From IMG/VR virus record IMGVR_UViG_3300021131_000033, positions 1 through 32,880 of that record: a DNA stretch of 32,880 nt. One strand, given 5' to 3'. Shown piece after piece: positions 15,422 through 22,854 of the stretch; within the stretch, counting starts at the first letter, position 1, and every line of letters begins with the position of its first letter. Source of the DNA: a virus. A program made the position numbers and the translations under genes. The notes beneath the pieces are model-generated. The model worked only from the letters and a program-made list of their open reading frames with translations, was not told the DNA's origin and ran no database searches.

Positions 15422-17422
15422 ATGAACATTATTACAACCAAAGAGCAACTAGACGAAATGGTTGCGTATTACTTAACACAAGAGTCTTTTTGTTATGACG
15501 TAGAAACCGTTGGACCACAACGGGGAGTTACAGTGGTTAACGAAGTTCTATGGATTTCTTTAGCAACTAATGGTCGTGGCGATGTTATTCCTATGGGTCA
15601 TCCAAACGGAGAATTTGAAGGGGAAGCATTTCCTTTAACACCTACTGGTCAACTTCGTAAAGAAGAAGGTTTGTCCATTAGAGAATCAGATTATTCAAAA
15701 GATAAAAGAAAAGCTATTACTACATATGGTCCAGCACCAACTCAGTTATTTCCTGCGGAAGTATTTTCCGCTTTGTACCCTTTAATGTTTGGTAAAGACC
15801 GCACTTTAGTAGGGCACAACCTTGTATTTGATTTAACTTCTGTTGCCAAATATTACGAAGGAGAAGTTCCTACAGGTCCATACTTCGACACAATGATTGC
15901 GTCATTTCTTTATGACAACAGGAACAAGAACAAGTGTGGACTTGATGATTGCCTTGCTCGTGAGTTTGGTTATCACATGGTAAAAGGCGTAGGTAAAGAG
16001 GTAGAGAAGTACGCTTTTAGCACCGTAGCAAAGTATGCTTATTTAGACGCCAAATACACTTACATGCTTTACAAAAACGTATTACAGAAGAAGTTGGAAG
16101 AAGGTCAGTTAACCAAGGTTATGAACTTAGAGATGAGCGTATTAAAGGTTCTGTGTTCTATGAAATTATCTGGCGCCCCTATAGACATTGACCAGTTACA
16201 AGTCCTACATGACCAATTAGAGATTAACATTGAAAAGGCACGTTCTGATGTTTACCGTACTGCTGGCAAAGTATTTAACATTAACTCTAACCCTGAGAAG
16301 CAAGTGCTCCTATTTAGTTCTAAGTCAGATGGTGGACAGGGTTTAAAACCAAAGATATTAACTGATAAGGGTAAGAAGAAGGATGAAGGCGGAGAGGCGT
16401 TAGATATCTCCGACTACTCAGTGTCCAGCCCTGCCCTTGAGCTTTACAGAGGCAGTAATGAGTTGGTAAACGCTTTGCTTGAATACTCAGATTTAAACAA
16501 GATGTTAACGACTTATGTAATTCCTTACTTAGGTGGCGAAATTACACGCACCAGTAATGGCAAGTCTAAGATTTCACAGAAAGAAAGCCTTCTTATAAAC
16601 GGCAAGATTCACTGCGACTTTGTACAGCACGGCGCTGAGACTGGAAGATTTTCTAGTCGTAACCCCAACCTTCAAAACATTCCCGCACCCGAAGACCCAG
16701 ACAAAGTTCCTGAAGATAAACAGTATGGTCGTATGTTGCGTAATTTATTTGCCGCCCCTGAAGGTTACAAACTTGTAGTGGCTGACTATTCACAGATTGA
16801 ACCCAGAGTAATTGCTTCAATGGCTAAAGACCCTATTATGTTAGACAACTATCTAAACGGTAGAGATATTTATACAACTGTAGGTGACACCATGGGAGTT
16901 AATAGAAAGGCTGGAAAGGTACTTGTATTGGCTATGGCATACGGCGTAGGTCCAGATAAAATTGCCACACAGATTGGTTGTACAGTTACTCAAGCCAAAT
17001 CACTTCTTCAAGATTTTTCAAGTAAATTTAAAGCCGTTGATAAATACCGCATATTAGTCGTTGGGAGCACTCGTCAGCGTGGGTATGTAACCACCCTACT
17101 AGGAAGGCGTAGATATCTTCCTGAGATTAATTCCAAAAACTTTGGTGAGAAAGCAGGGGCAGAACGCCAAGCTTTTAACACTCGTATTCAAGGTTCAGCT
17201 GCAGACATCATTAAGCTAGCTATGGTTCGAGCCTACGACATGCTTCCAAAAGAGTCTAAGCTTCTTCTTACCGTGCACGATGAATTAGTTACGCTTACCC
17301 CAGACGATAAAGTAACCGAAACTGCCGAGGCTATCCGCGAGGCTATGGAGGGTATTAACCTTCTTGATGTACCCTTGATAGCGGATATTAAAACGGTTCA
17401 GAAGTGGGGAATGGCTAAATGA
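15422..17422 (+). CDS. Family A DNA polymerase with 3'-5' exonuclease
   Basis: 666 residues. Exonuclease domain: CYDVETVG with D26/E28, VGHNLVFDL with D137, and YAYLDAKYTY with D209, all metal ligands present. Polymerase domain: TGRFSSRNPNLQNIP, motif A VADYSQIEPR (D455), motif B RKAGKVLVLAMAYG (R495, K499, Y507), and motif C LTVHDELV (D620). The residue equivalent to E. coli Phe762 in motif B is Leu503. There is no N-terminal 5'-3' exonuclease domain. The product is the replicative polymerase, next to SSB and RecA genes. The stop is shared with the next start (ATGA). Confidence 0.93.
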   Translation: MNIITTKEQLDEMVAYYLTQESFCYDVETVGPQRGVTVVNEVLWISLATNGRGDVIPMGHPNGEFEGEAFPLTPTGQLRKEEGLSIRESDYSKDKRKAITTYGPAPTQLFPAEVFSALYPLMFGKDRTLVGHNLVFDLTSVAKYYEGEVPTGPYFDTMIASFLYDNRNKNKCGLDDCLAREFGYHMVKGVGKEVEKYAFSTVAKYAYLDAKYTYMLYKNVLQKKLEEGQLTKVMNLEMSVLKVLCSMKLSGAPIDIDQLQVLHDQLEINIEKARSDVYRTAGKVFNINSNPEKQVLLFSSKSDGGQGLKPKILTDKGKKKDEGGEALDISDYSVSSPALELYRGSNELVNALLEYSDLNKMLTTYVIPYLGGEITRTSNGKSKISQKESLLINGKIHCDFVQHGAETGRFSSRNPNLQNIPAPEDPDKVPEDKQYGRMLRNLFAAPEGYKLVVADYSQIEPRVIASMAKDPIMLDNYLNGRDIYTTVGDTMGVNRKAGKVLVLAMAYGVGPDKIATQIGCTVTQAKSLLQDFSSKFKAVDKYRILVVGSTRQRGYVTTLLGRRRYLPEINSKNFGEKAGAERQAFNTRIQGSAADIIKLAMVRAYDMLPKESKLLLTVHDELVTLTPDDKVTETAEAIREAMEGINLLDVPLIADIKTVQKWGMAK

Positions 17423-17880
17423 AATGGTTTAAGCGCAAACCTCGGTACACCATACAAAATACAGAGATACCTTTTAGCACAATTACTCGTTGGTCTTTAT
17501 ACGATTTAAGCGTTGAATACCCTAATGAAATTTCAGTTCTTCTCGGATTAAACCCAGTTAGTGAAGAAGGCGAAAGAAAAGAAATAAGAGATAGTGAAGA
17601 CCGTCTAGAGTCTTTAGATGAACTACTTCCCTTTATAGACATAATTAGTGAGCTTAACGCCAAGATTATTGTTGCGGTACAGATGCGTGATACGACTAAA
17701 GAAGGGTTGGCAGATAAAGAAGATTTTGGTCCTGAAGAGTTAAAACACATGACTGAGTTCTATAAGGCTATAGGATTTTCGTCTTTAGTAACCGCCTTTT
17801 CATCTGGTATAGAACTTGATATTATCCATCCCAGTGCGCTAAGTACAGGGGAATACTATAAGGAGGAAAAATATGAGTAG
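17419..17880 (+). CDS. Unknown protein downstream of the polymerase
   Basis: 153 residues, ATGA overlap with the polymerase gene. Basic N-terminus (MKWFKRKPR), then a mostly helical, acidic protein with a charged middle (EEGERKEIRDSEDRLESLDE) and an amphipathic helix near residues 70-90 (IIVAVQ). No known motif. It overlaps the next gene by 8 nt and is part of the polymerase-RecA operon, so a replication accessory role is possible. Confidence 0.5.
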   Translation: MKWFKRKPRYTIQNTEIPFSTITRWSLYDLSVEYPNEISVLLGLNPVSEEGERKEIRDSEDRLESLDELLPFIDIISELNAKIIVAVQMRDTTKEGLADKEDFGPEELKHMTEFYKAIGFSSLVTAFSSGIELDIIHPSALSTGEYYKEEKYE

Positions 17881-18247
17881 TAATTGGTGGGCAGATAAAT
17901 TAGGAACGCCCCAACAACCAAGACAGCCGCAACAACCGTTGGCGCCTGTTCCACAACAGTACGTGCCACAACAGCCTGTGTACCCTCCGCAACCCGCGCC
18001 AGTTCAATACCCACCATCACAACAGATTCAAACAACACCTCGTTGTCCTGGATGCGGTAGTGGAAACTTCTCAGGTGCAGAAGGTACAAGACCTCGTTGT
18101 TACGATTGCGGTTACCCAATTCAACAATCAGGTTCAGGTGTAGGTAAAGGAATTGTTGGAACTCCAACAGCGTCAGGACCAGCTCAACCAGCAAGACAAG
18201 TTCCATCAGGCGGATTTAACCCACAGACAATCATTGGACATATTTAA
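17873..18247 (+). CDS. Pro/Gln-rich protein with a zinc ribbon, upstream of recA
   Basis: 124 residues with a strong AAGGAGGA site. Residues 10-55 are a low-complexity Gln/Pro stretch (repeats of PQQP). Residues about 56-85 hold RCPGCGSGNF and RCYDCGYP, two C-x2-C pairs of a zinc ribbon. The tail is Gly/Ser/Pro-rich, ending GGFNPQTIIGHI. A disordered chain around a small zinc module suggests a protein- or nucleic-acid-binding adaptor. It lies directly before RecA with TAATG coupling. The function is not known. Confidence 0.6.
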   Translation: MSSNWWADKLGTPQQPRQPQQPLAPVPQQYVPQQPVYPPQPAPVQYPPSQQIQTTPRCPGCGSGNFSGAEGTRPRCYDCGYPIQQSGSGVGKGIVGTPTASGPAQPARQVPSGGFNPQTIIGHI

Positions 18248-19311
18248 TGGCAATTGCAAATGCAGAACTGCTTAAGGTTATTAACAAGATTAACAAAAAA
18301 CTTGGAGCAGATACAGTAGTTCTTGGTGAAAATATAACTAATACCAATGGGCGCATGACTACTGGCTCACTTGCATTTGATGTTGCTTTGGGCGGAGGTT
18401 GGCCTGTTAATCAATGGCACGAACTTATTGGGGAAGCATCCAATGGCAAAACAGCAATAGCGTTAAAAACTATTGCTGCTAATCAACTTAAAGACCCATC
18501 ATTTACTACAGTGTGGGTTGCTGCAGAAGAATGGGTACCAGCTTACGCAGAAATGTGCGGTGTTGATGTATCCCGAGTTTATGTAATATCAACTAACATT
18601 ATGGAGGATGCGTATGAGTCTGTTATCGAAATTGTGGAAAGCAAAGCCGTGGATTGCGTTGTTATTGATAGCCTTCCTGCCCTCGTTCCTTCATCAGAGG
18701 ATACAAAAGAAATGGAAGAATCAACAGTAGGTAGAACCGCTTTACTTACTAATAAGTTTTTTCGTAAAGTAGGCAAAGCTTCTAAACGTTCTTTAGTTGA
18801 AGCAGAGCGTCCTTTTATTGGAATTATGATTAACCAATGGCGTTCAAAGATTGGAGTTATGTATGGAGACCCACGCACAACTCCAGGTGGTCTAGGTAAA
18901 GATTACGCTTTCTTCACCCGTATTGAGATTAAGAGAGATGATTGGATTGAAGTAGGAACAGGTCAAGAAAAGCACCGTGTAGGACAGACTATTAAGATTC
19001 GTACTATTAAGAACAAATCTGCCCCACCGTCTCAAACAGCCTTTGTGGATTTTTATTTTGCCCCAGGAGGTTCCGTAGACCGTGGTAACTATGATTTTGC
19101 TAAGGAAATAGTTGCTATGGGTATCATAAACAAGGTTATTACACGGGCTGGTGCCTACTACAGGTACGCGGAACGACAATGGCTCGGCGCAGATGGTATG
19201 CTAGCCTCCATACGGGAAGAGATAGACCTGAAAGAAACCCTAGAGCGCGATGTTTTAGACTCAATTAAAGCGGGTTCTAAATTCGTAGCAGAAGACTCCG
19301 ATGAGGAGTGA
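18247..19311 (+). CDS. RecA-family recombinase
   Basis: 354 residues, close to the 352 of E. coli RecA. TTGSLAFDVALGGGWPVNQW, Walker A GEASNGKT, Walker B CVVIDSLPAL, and the L2 region IMINQWRSKIGVMYGDPRTT PGG are all in place (the last equals the E. coli 'FINQIRMKIG... TTGG' stretch). The N-terminal oligomerisation helix is short, and the C-terminus is acidic (EDSDEE), as in bacterial RecA. It would catalyse strand exchange for recombination-dependent replication and repair, probably with the Cas4-like nuclease and resolvases downstream. Confidence 0.9.
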   Translation: MAIANAELLKVINKINKKLGADTVVLGENITNTNGRMTTGSLAFDVALGGGWPVNQWHELIGEASNGKTAIALKTIAANQLKDPSFTTVWVAAEEWVPAYAEMCGVDVSRVYVISTNIMEDAYESVIEIVESKAVDCVVIDSLPALVPSSEDTKEMEESTVGRTALLTNKFFRKVGKASKRSLVEAERPFIGIMINQWRSKIGVMYGDPRTTPGGLGKDYAFFTRIEIKRDDWIEVGTGQEKHRVGQTIKIRTIKNKSAPPSQTAFVDFYFAPGGSVDRGNYDFAKEIVAMGIINKVITRAGAYYRYAERQWLGADGMLASIREEIDLKETLERDVLDSIKAGSKFVAEDSDEE

Positions 19312-19642
19312 AGGACAAAAGCAGTCTAAGAAACATGAGGCACGATTAGCAAAAAAGTTTGATGGCAAGCGCACAGCAGCCAGTGGAGCTTTTTGGAATC
19401 GTAAAGGCGATGTCCGAACTGATGAACTTTTAATAGAACATAAGTGGACGGGCAAAGCCTCCTTCACTGTCAAAGCGACAGTTTTGGAGAAGATTGTCAA
19501 TGAAGCAATTCTTGATAGCCGAATGCCTGTCCTTGGTATTAGTCTTAACAACGAGAATTACATATTGCTTTTAGAAGACGACTTCCTGGAACTTCGCCAG
19601 AATATTCAGGAGTGTACTTGTACGAAGGTTCAGGAAGTGTAG
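19301..19642 (+). CDS. Hjc-like PD-(D/E)xK nuclease (Holliday junction resolvase type)
   Basis: 113 residues, starting inside the last codons of recA (ATG at 19301; GGAG overlaps the end of recA). KKHEARLAKKFDGKRTAASG, then WNRKGDVRTDELLIEHKWT, gives the E...GD...ExK order of archaeal-type Hjc/phage RecB-like resolvases: the Asp of GD and the Glu/Lys of EHK are the catalytic set. The C-terminal half (MPVLGISLNNENYILLLEDD) completes the alpha/beta core. The protein would cut branched DNA made by RecA. A second, unrelated resolvase gene (RuvC-like) lies at 21296. Confidence 0.7.
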   Translation: MRSEGQKQSKKHEARLAKKFDGKRTAASGAFWNRKGDVRTDELLIEHKWTGKASFTVKATVLEKIVNEAILDSRMPVLGISLNNENYILLLEDDFLELRQNIQECTCTKVQEV

Positions 19643-19950
19643 AAGATTGGCGTTATACCGCCAAGTGTCGAGGTATGGACACAGAACTTTGGTACCCACC
19701 TAGAGATAAAGCAAAATACAAAAATATTGCCGATAAATCTAAAGCCGTGTGCTTTGGTAAAGATGGCGCCCCTGAGTGCCCAGTACGTTTGCAGTGCCTA
19801 TTGTATTCAGATAAGATGGACGAACAACACGGAATCTGGGGCGGACTCAGCCATCGTGAGCGCAACGCACTTAAGAGAAAAGCTGCTAAAGTAGGACTTA
19901 CATTGGAAGAATGGATTATTAAAAATGGTGGGAAAAGACGACAACCTTAA
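19618..19950 (+). CDS. WhiB-family iron-sulfur regulator
   Basis: 110 residues from the TTG at 19618, which has AGGAG at a 5-nt spacing; a GTG at 19612 is in frame but overlaps that site. Four cysteines (C17, C45, C54, C60) would bind the [4Fe-4S] cluster, and EQHGIWGGLSHRERN is the WhiB G-[VI]-W-G-G turn and basic DNA-binding tail. Cysteines two and three are separated by 8 residues rather than the usual 2. WhiB proteins are almost confined to actinobacteria and their phages, where phage versions can block host WhiB function or control late genes. This is the strongest host clue in the window. Confidence 0.85.
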   Translation: MYEGSGSVEDWRYTAKCRGMDTELWYPPRDKAKYKNIADKSKAVCFGKDGAPECPVRLQCLLYSDKMDEQHGIWGGLSHRERNALKRKAAKVGLTLEEWIIKNGGKRRQP

Positions 19951-20812
19951 GGCCTCAGGAACGTTAAAACAATTTCTTGATGCAGGTAAATCAACTACCC
20001 GCGTACTTAGTCAAGTAGAGCGATATGTGATTGTTAATCCAGAAGTATCCGATAGACGAACAGATGTTTTTCATCCTTCAGCAATGGTTAAAGATGATTG
20101 GTGCCACAGAGGTTCTTATTTTTTGCTTTTAGGTTACCCACCACTTCCAGATAAATATAAAAGAACATTAAGTCAAAAACGCGTATTTAGAATAGGCCAC
20201 GACATACACCATGGTTGGCAAGATATCTTTAAAGATATGGGAACTTTGTGGGGTAAATGGAGATGCCCTGAATGTGATGAAACATTTTTAGGACAACCAA
20301 AAGACCACGAAGATGACGTTCATCCTAGTAATTATGAGTATTTAGAAGTTCCGTTGTTTTATGAACCACTAAGAATTGCTGGTCATGCTGACGGTATTTT
20401 AATTGGGTTTGGTGAACCTTTATTACTTGAAATTAAATCAATTGGTGTGGGAACGTTTAGATTTGAAGCACCACAACTTATGGCTGAACACAATGGCAAT
20501 TTAGATAATATGTGGAAGGCTTTAAACGCTCCATTTATGTCCCACATTAAACAAGCTCAGTTGTATATGAAATTAGCTGAACTTATTGGATTAGAACATC
20601 AACCCCAAGAAGCTTTGTTTTTATATGAAAATAAATCCAATCAAACTTCTAAAGAATTTGTAATACCTAAAAGTGATTTTGGTACTGCCCATATTTTAGA
20701 AGATGCCAAAAGTATCATCGAGGCTATTGAAAGGAAAGAACCTCCTACCTGTAATATTGACGCCAATGCTGGTTGTTACCAATGTAAAGGATACGATGAT
20801 GTTCAATCTTGA
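19925..20812 (+). CDS. Cas4/RecB-like PD-(D/E)xK exonuclease with Fe-S cysteines
   Basis: 295 residues, overlapping WhiB by 26 nt. Nuclease motifs: GHDIHHG near residue 92, AGHADG (D156), LEIKS (E169, K171) and HIKQAQLYM (Q210). C60 together with C276, C284 and C287 matches the one-plus-three cysteine pattern that holds a [4Fe-4S] cluster in Cas4 and AddB nucleases. An insertion CPECDETFL with downstream His residues (about 114-135) looks like an extra zinc finger. In phages without CRISPR these enzymes resect DNA ends for recombination. No Cas1/Cas2 genes are present, so a CRISPR role is not supported. Confidence 0.78.
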   Translation: MVGKDDNLKASGTLKQFLDAGKSTTRVLSQVERYVIVNPEVSDRRTDVFHPSAMVKDDWCHRGSYFLLLGYPPLPDKYKRTLSQKRVFRIGHDIHHGWQDIFKDMGTLWGKWRCPECDETFLGQPKDHEDDVHPSNYEYLEVPLFYEPLRIAGHADGILIGFGEPLLLEIKSIGVGTFRFEAPQLMAEHNGNLDNMWKALNAPFMSHIKQAQLYMKLAELIGLEHQPQEALFLYENKSNQTSKEFVIPKSDFGTAHILEDAKSIIEAIERKEPPTCNIDANAGCYQCKGYDDVQS

Positions 20813-21296
20813 AGCTACAGGAATTAGCAAAGAAGTTATTTTAGTATTAGAAAAACAAGGTTTAGCAGTAAGACAGACCTTAGACCTTGATATGCCAGAT
20901 TTTCCTGAAGACATAACTTTGATAGATGACCAAGAGTTGATGGTTATGGCATCTAAATACATGGAAAACTACAACATGATGCGTACTCAAACAGCTTGTG
21001 CTCAAATAGCAGAACTTGAAGCAGAAAATGATTACGACTTATCTGAGGCTAGAGCGTTACTTAACACCTCTACTGGTAAGACCACAGAAAAAGCTGGGCT
21101 ATTAAAAGCTGCTGTATTAGCTATGCCTGATATACAGGAAAAATTAAAGGTTAAAAATTACACGTATGCTTATCGTAAATTGATGGAAACTACGCAAGAC
21201 AACATGGAACGATACTACGGCTTAGTAAGTCGGGAATTAACAAGGCGCACTTCCAGTGACCGCGACCGTATGCGTAATAATAAGTTCACAGCCTAA
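20796..21296 (+). CDS. Unknown protein in the recombination operon
   Basis: 166 residues from the ATG at 20796 (AAAGG 5 nt upstream; a second ATG follows at 20799). An earlier in-frame ATG at 20703 lies well within the nuclease gene. The protein is largely helical, with a possible coiled-coil stretch (AELEAENDYDLSEARALL) and a basic C-terminus (RELTRRTSSDRDRMRNNK). It sits between a Cas4-like nuclease and a RuvC-like resolvase, with a stop/start overlap to the latter, which hints at a recombination accessory factor. I cannot assign a family. Confidence 0.55.
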   Translation: MMFNLEATGISKEVILVLEKQGLAVRQTLDLDMPDFPEDITLIDDQELMVMASKYMENYNMMRTQTACAQIAELEAENDYDLSEARALLNTSTGKTTEKAGLLKAAVLAMPDIQEKLKVKNYTYAYRKLMETTQDNMERYYGLVSRELTRRTSSDRDRMRNNKFTA

Positions 21297-21850
21297 TGGC
21301 AAAAGGTCCAAAAATATTTAATGGTGGGTTAAAAAGTGAGCATCCTGTATATATAGGGATTGACCAGTCTTATAGTGGGTTTGCTATAACCGCGTTAGAT
21401 GCTGAAAATAAAAGTGATTACTACTCAATTGTGTATAAAGCTGAAGGTAGCGGTGTAGACAGGCTTAAAGGCATCCAAGCTTTTGTTATGGAAGTCTTAA
21501 CTGAGTTTACTATTGTGGATGTAGCTATGGAAGGTTACGCATTTGGCTCCCAAATGGCTAACATGCTTGGAGAGCTTGGCGGTATGGTGAAGATGACCTT
21601 GCGTGATTTTGGCGTTTATCCCCTTATTGTCCCCCCTACTAACCTTAAGAAGTACGTTACAGGTAAAGGTAACGGCGTATCTAAAAGCCAAATGCTCCTT
21701 TATGTATTTCGTAAATGGGGCGCAGATATAACAGATGATAATGCTGCCGATTCCTACGCCCTAGCCAAGCTGGTGTCGGGTGCGCATGTATTAGAATACG
21801 AAAAAGAAGTGTATGATAAACTTCAAGACCCAAAGTTTAGGGAGAGATAA
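21296..21850 (+). CDS. RuvC-like Holliday junction resolvase
   Basis: 184 residues. VYIGIDQSYSGFAITALD supplies the first RuvC Asp (D23) in the usual GIDxSxxGxG context, VDVAMEGYAFG supplies the Glu (E79), and TDDNAADSYALAKL the C-terminal acidic residues (D148, D152). This is the RNase H fold of RuvC and the phage/poxvirus resolvases. Length matches RuvC (173 aa in E. coli). It would cleave four-way junctions before packaging. Start overlaps the previous stop (TAATG). Confidence 0.8.
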   Translation: MAKGPKIFNGGLKSEHPVYIGIDQSYSGFAITALDAENKSDYYSIVYKAEGSGVDRLKGIQAFVMEVLTEFTIVDVAMEGYAFGSQMANMLGELGGMVKMTLRDFGVYPLIVPPTNLKKYVTGKGNGVSKSQMLLYVFRKWGADITDDNAADSYALAKLVSGAHVLEYEKEVYDKLQDPKFRER

Positions 21851-22002
21851 TGGCGAAGTCTAAAGGCAATAGAAACGATGCTAGACCTAACGGTAAAGCA
21901 TCTAAAAAACATCCAAAGACTAATGTTAAAAAAGGCAAAACAATTGACGGTTATTCCCCAGCCAAGATTGCTATTCGTAAAGCAAAGAGGTCATCGCAAT
22001 GA
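21850..22002 (+). CDS. Small Lys-rich protein
   Basis: 50 residues, very basic (MAKSKGNRNDARPNGKASKK and similar throughout) and without hydrophobic core, so probably disordered; it may bind nucleic acid. TAATG coupling to the resolvase gene and ATGA overlap with the next support it as a real gene. No family recognised. Confidence 0.55.
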   Translation: MAKSKGNRNDARPNGKASKKHPKTNVKKGKTIDGYSPAKIAIRKAKRSSQ

Positions 22003-22217
22003 ATATTGAAGCAATGAATGTTCTTAAGAAATTACGTGAAGCAAAGAGATTGGTAGAACAGTTAGAACGAGAATACCGAGGCATTTGTGATTGTAATGAA
22101 AAACTTCCAGGAGTAGAGCCCACGCATAAAGACATGCTTAGTGGGTGGTCATACACCAAAACTCACAAAACATGCGAATACCACACATATAAGGCTATGA
22201 GACATGCCAGTTTATGA
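21999..22217 (+). CDS. Small helical protein with Cys/His residues
   Basis: 72 residues. Residues 1-28 are an amphipathic, charged helix (NVLKKLREAKRLVEQLEREY), likely a coiled coil. A segment with C-x-C (ICDCNEKLPG) and a later C-x-x-H (TCEYHTY) could bind a metal. ATGA overlap with the previous gene. Unknown role. Confidence 0.55.
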   Translation: MNIEAMNVLKKLREAKRLVEQLEREYRGICDCNEKLPGVEPTHKDMLSGWSYTKTHKTCEYHTYKAMRHASL

Positions 22218-22371
22218 TTTTGCTTGTGTGTCGTGCGATTTACAAGTTGAACGATATTTTACATTTAATGAAGAACACCGCGTTGAATGTGAAACTTGCG
22301 GTAATCAAATGATAAAAATAATGCCGTCAATACCCGCTCATTTTAAAGGCGGAGGATGGGGAGGACAATGA
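22204..22371 (+). CDS. FmdB-type zinc ribbon protein
   Basis: 55 residues: MPVYDFACVSC, then RVECETCGNQM, then a C-terminal AHFKGGGWGGQ. The opening P-x-Y-x-[FY]-x-C-x2-C, a second C-x2-C about 20 residues later and the 'FKGGGW' end are the signature of the FmdB/CxxC_CxxC_SSSS zinc-ribbon family, widespread in bacteria and actinobacterial phages; its biochemical role is not established. It begins 14 nt before the end of the previous gene and overlaps the next by 4 nt (ATGA). Confidence 0.7.
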   Translation: MPVYDFACVSCDLQVERYFTFNEEHRVECETCGNQMIKIMPSIPAHFKGGGWGGQ

Positions 22372-22607
22372 ACAGCTTTCAAATTAATGACCATGAATGG
22401 GCAGAAAACGTTCAAAGAGAGTTAGATGAATATATAAATGCTCTTCAAAGTTGGTATGTATACGGTGAAGAGGAAGGCGAAGAACCTGAGCCTATTTCAG
22501 GACTTCCTTACTGTGGTTGTGAAACTTGCTATTGGCGTGAAGTTTTGGCCTTTGTATCCCCACGTATTATGAACGCTCAAAATAGCAAACAGATTGAACT
22601 GGCCTAA
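22368..22607 (+). CDS. Small acidic Cys-motif protein
   Basis: 79 residues from the ATG at 22368 (GGAGG and GGGAGG upstream, ATGA overlap). Helical N-terminus (EWAENVQRELDEYINALQSW), a highly acidic stretch (GEEEGEEPEP), then PYCGCETCYWREVLAF with C-x-C-x2-C. A possible metal site in an otherwise helical protein; no family recognised. Confidence 0.55.
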   Translation: MNSFQINDHEWAENVQRELDEYINALQSWYVYGEEEGEEPEPISGLPYCGCETCYWREVLAFVSPRIMNAQNSKQIELA

Positions 22608-22786
22608 TGCCACTAGACCTACGAGATAAAGACAACCCATTACATGTCTGCGTTTGTGGGTCTACCCTTTGGAACGTCCAAGCAATGTTTGAAGATGGCG
22701 AAATTTCGCTTTATATGCTTGATATGGAGTGTGCGCTTTGCCAATCTAAAGCAACTGCTCCTACCCCAATAGACCACGTTTTTTAA
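22607..22786 (+). CDS. Small zinc-ribbon-like protein
   Basis: 59 residues: HVCVCGSTLWNVQAMFEDGE gives C-x-C, then beta strands, then MECALCQSKATAP gives C-x2-C. The two pairs around a short beta sheet fit a zinc ribbon. TAATG coupling to the gene before; no gene follows directly, and the next leader begins here. Role unknown. Confidence 0.6.
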   Translation: MPLDLRDKDNPLHVCVCGSTLWNVQAMFEDGEISLYMLDMECALCQSKATAPTPIDHVF

Positions 22787-22792
22787 CCTTAC

Positions 22793-22842
22793 AGTAGTTG
22801 GATAACCCCTCATAATTTAGGGGTACTACTAATCCGACTACT
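22793..22842 (+). promoter_or_regulatory. Structured leader upstream of the SpoVS-like gene
   Basis: Two nested stems: an outer stem of AGTAGTTGGAT (22793-22803) with ATCCGACTACT (22832-22842), 11 bp with one G-U, and an inner hairpin of ACCCCT with AGGGGT (22805-22810 / 22819-22824) around the loop CATAATTT. The ribosome site AAAGGA (22843-22848) lies just outside the outer stem. ACTACTAA is repeated at 22825 and 22837 and recurs in the leader at 28885. The pairing is direct sequence observation; control of the downstream gene or mRNA protection is inference. Confidence 0.5.
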
Positions 22843-22854
22843 AAAGGAACATTA

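Noticed and set aside
20703-20795. Start of the 20796 gene at ATG 20703
   Set aside because: Lies inside the nuclease gene with no ribosome site; 20796 has AAAGG at proper distance.
19925-20812. Part of a CRISPR-Cas system because of the Cas4-like nuclease
   Set aside because: No Cas1, Cas2 or repeat array is present; it sits with RecA and resolvases and is better read as a recombination nuclease.
20796-21296. UvsY-like recombination mediator
   Set aside because: Position and helical character would fit, but I see no family-specific motif.
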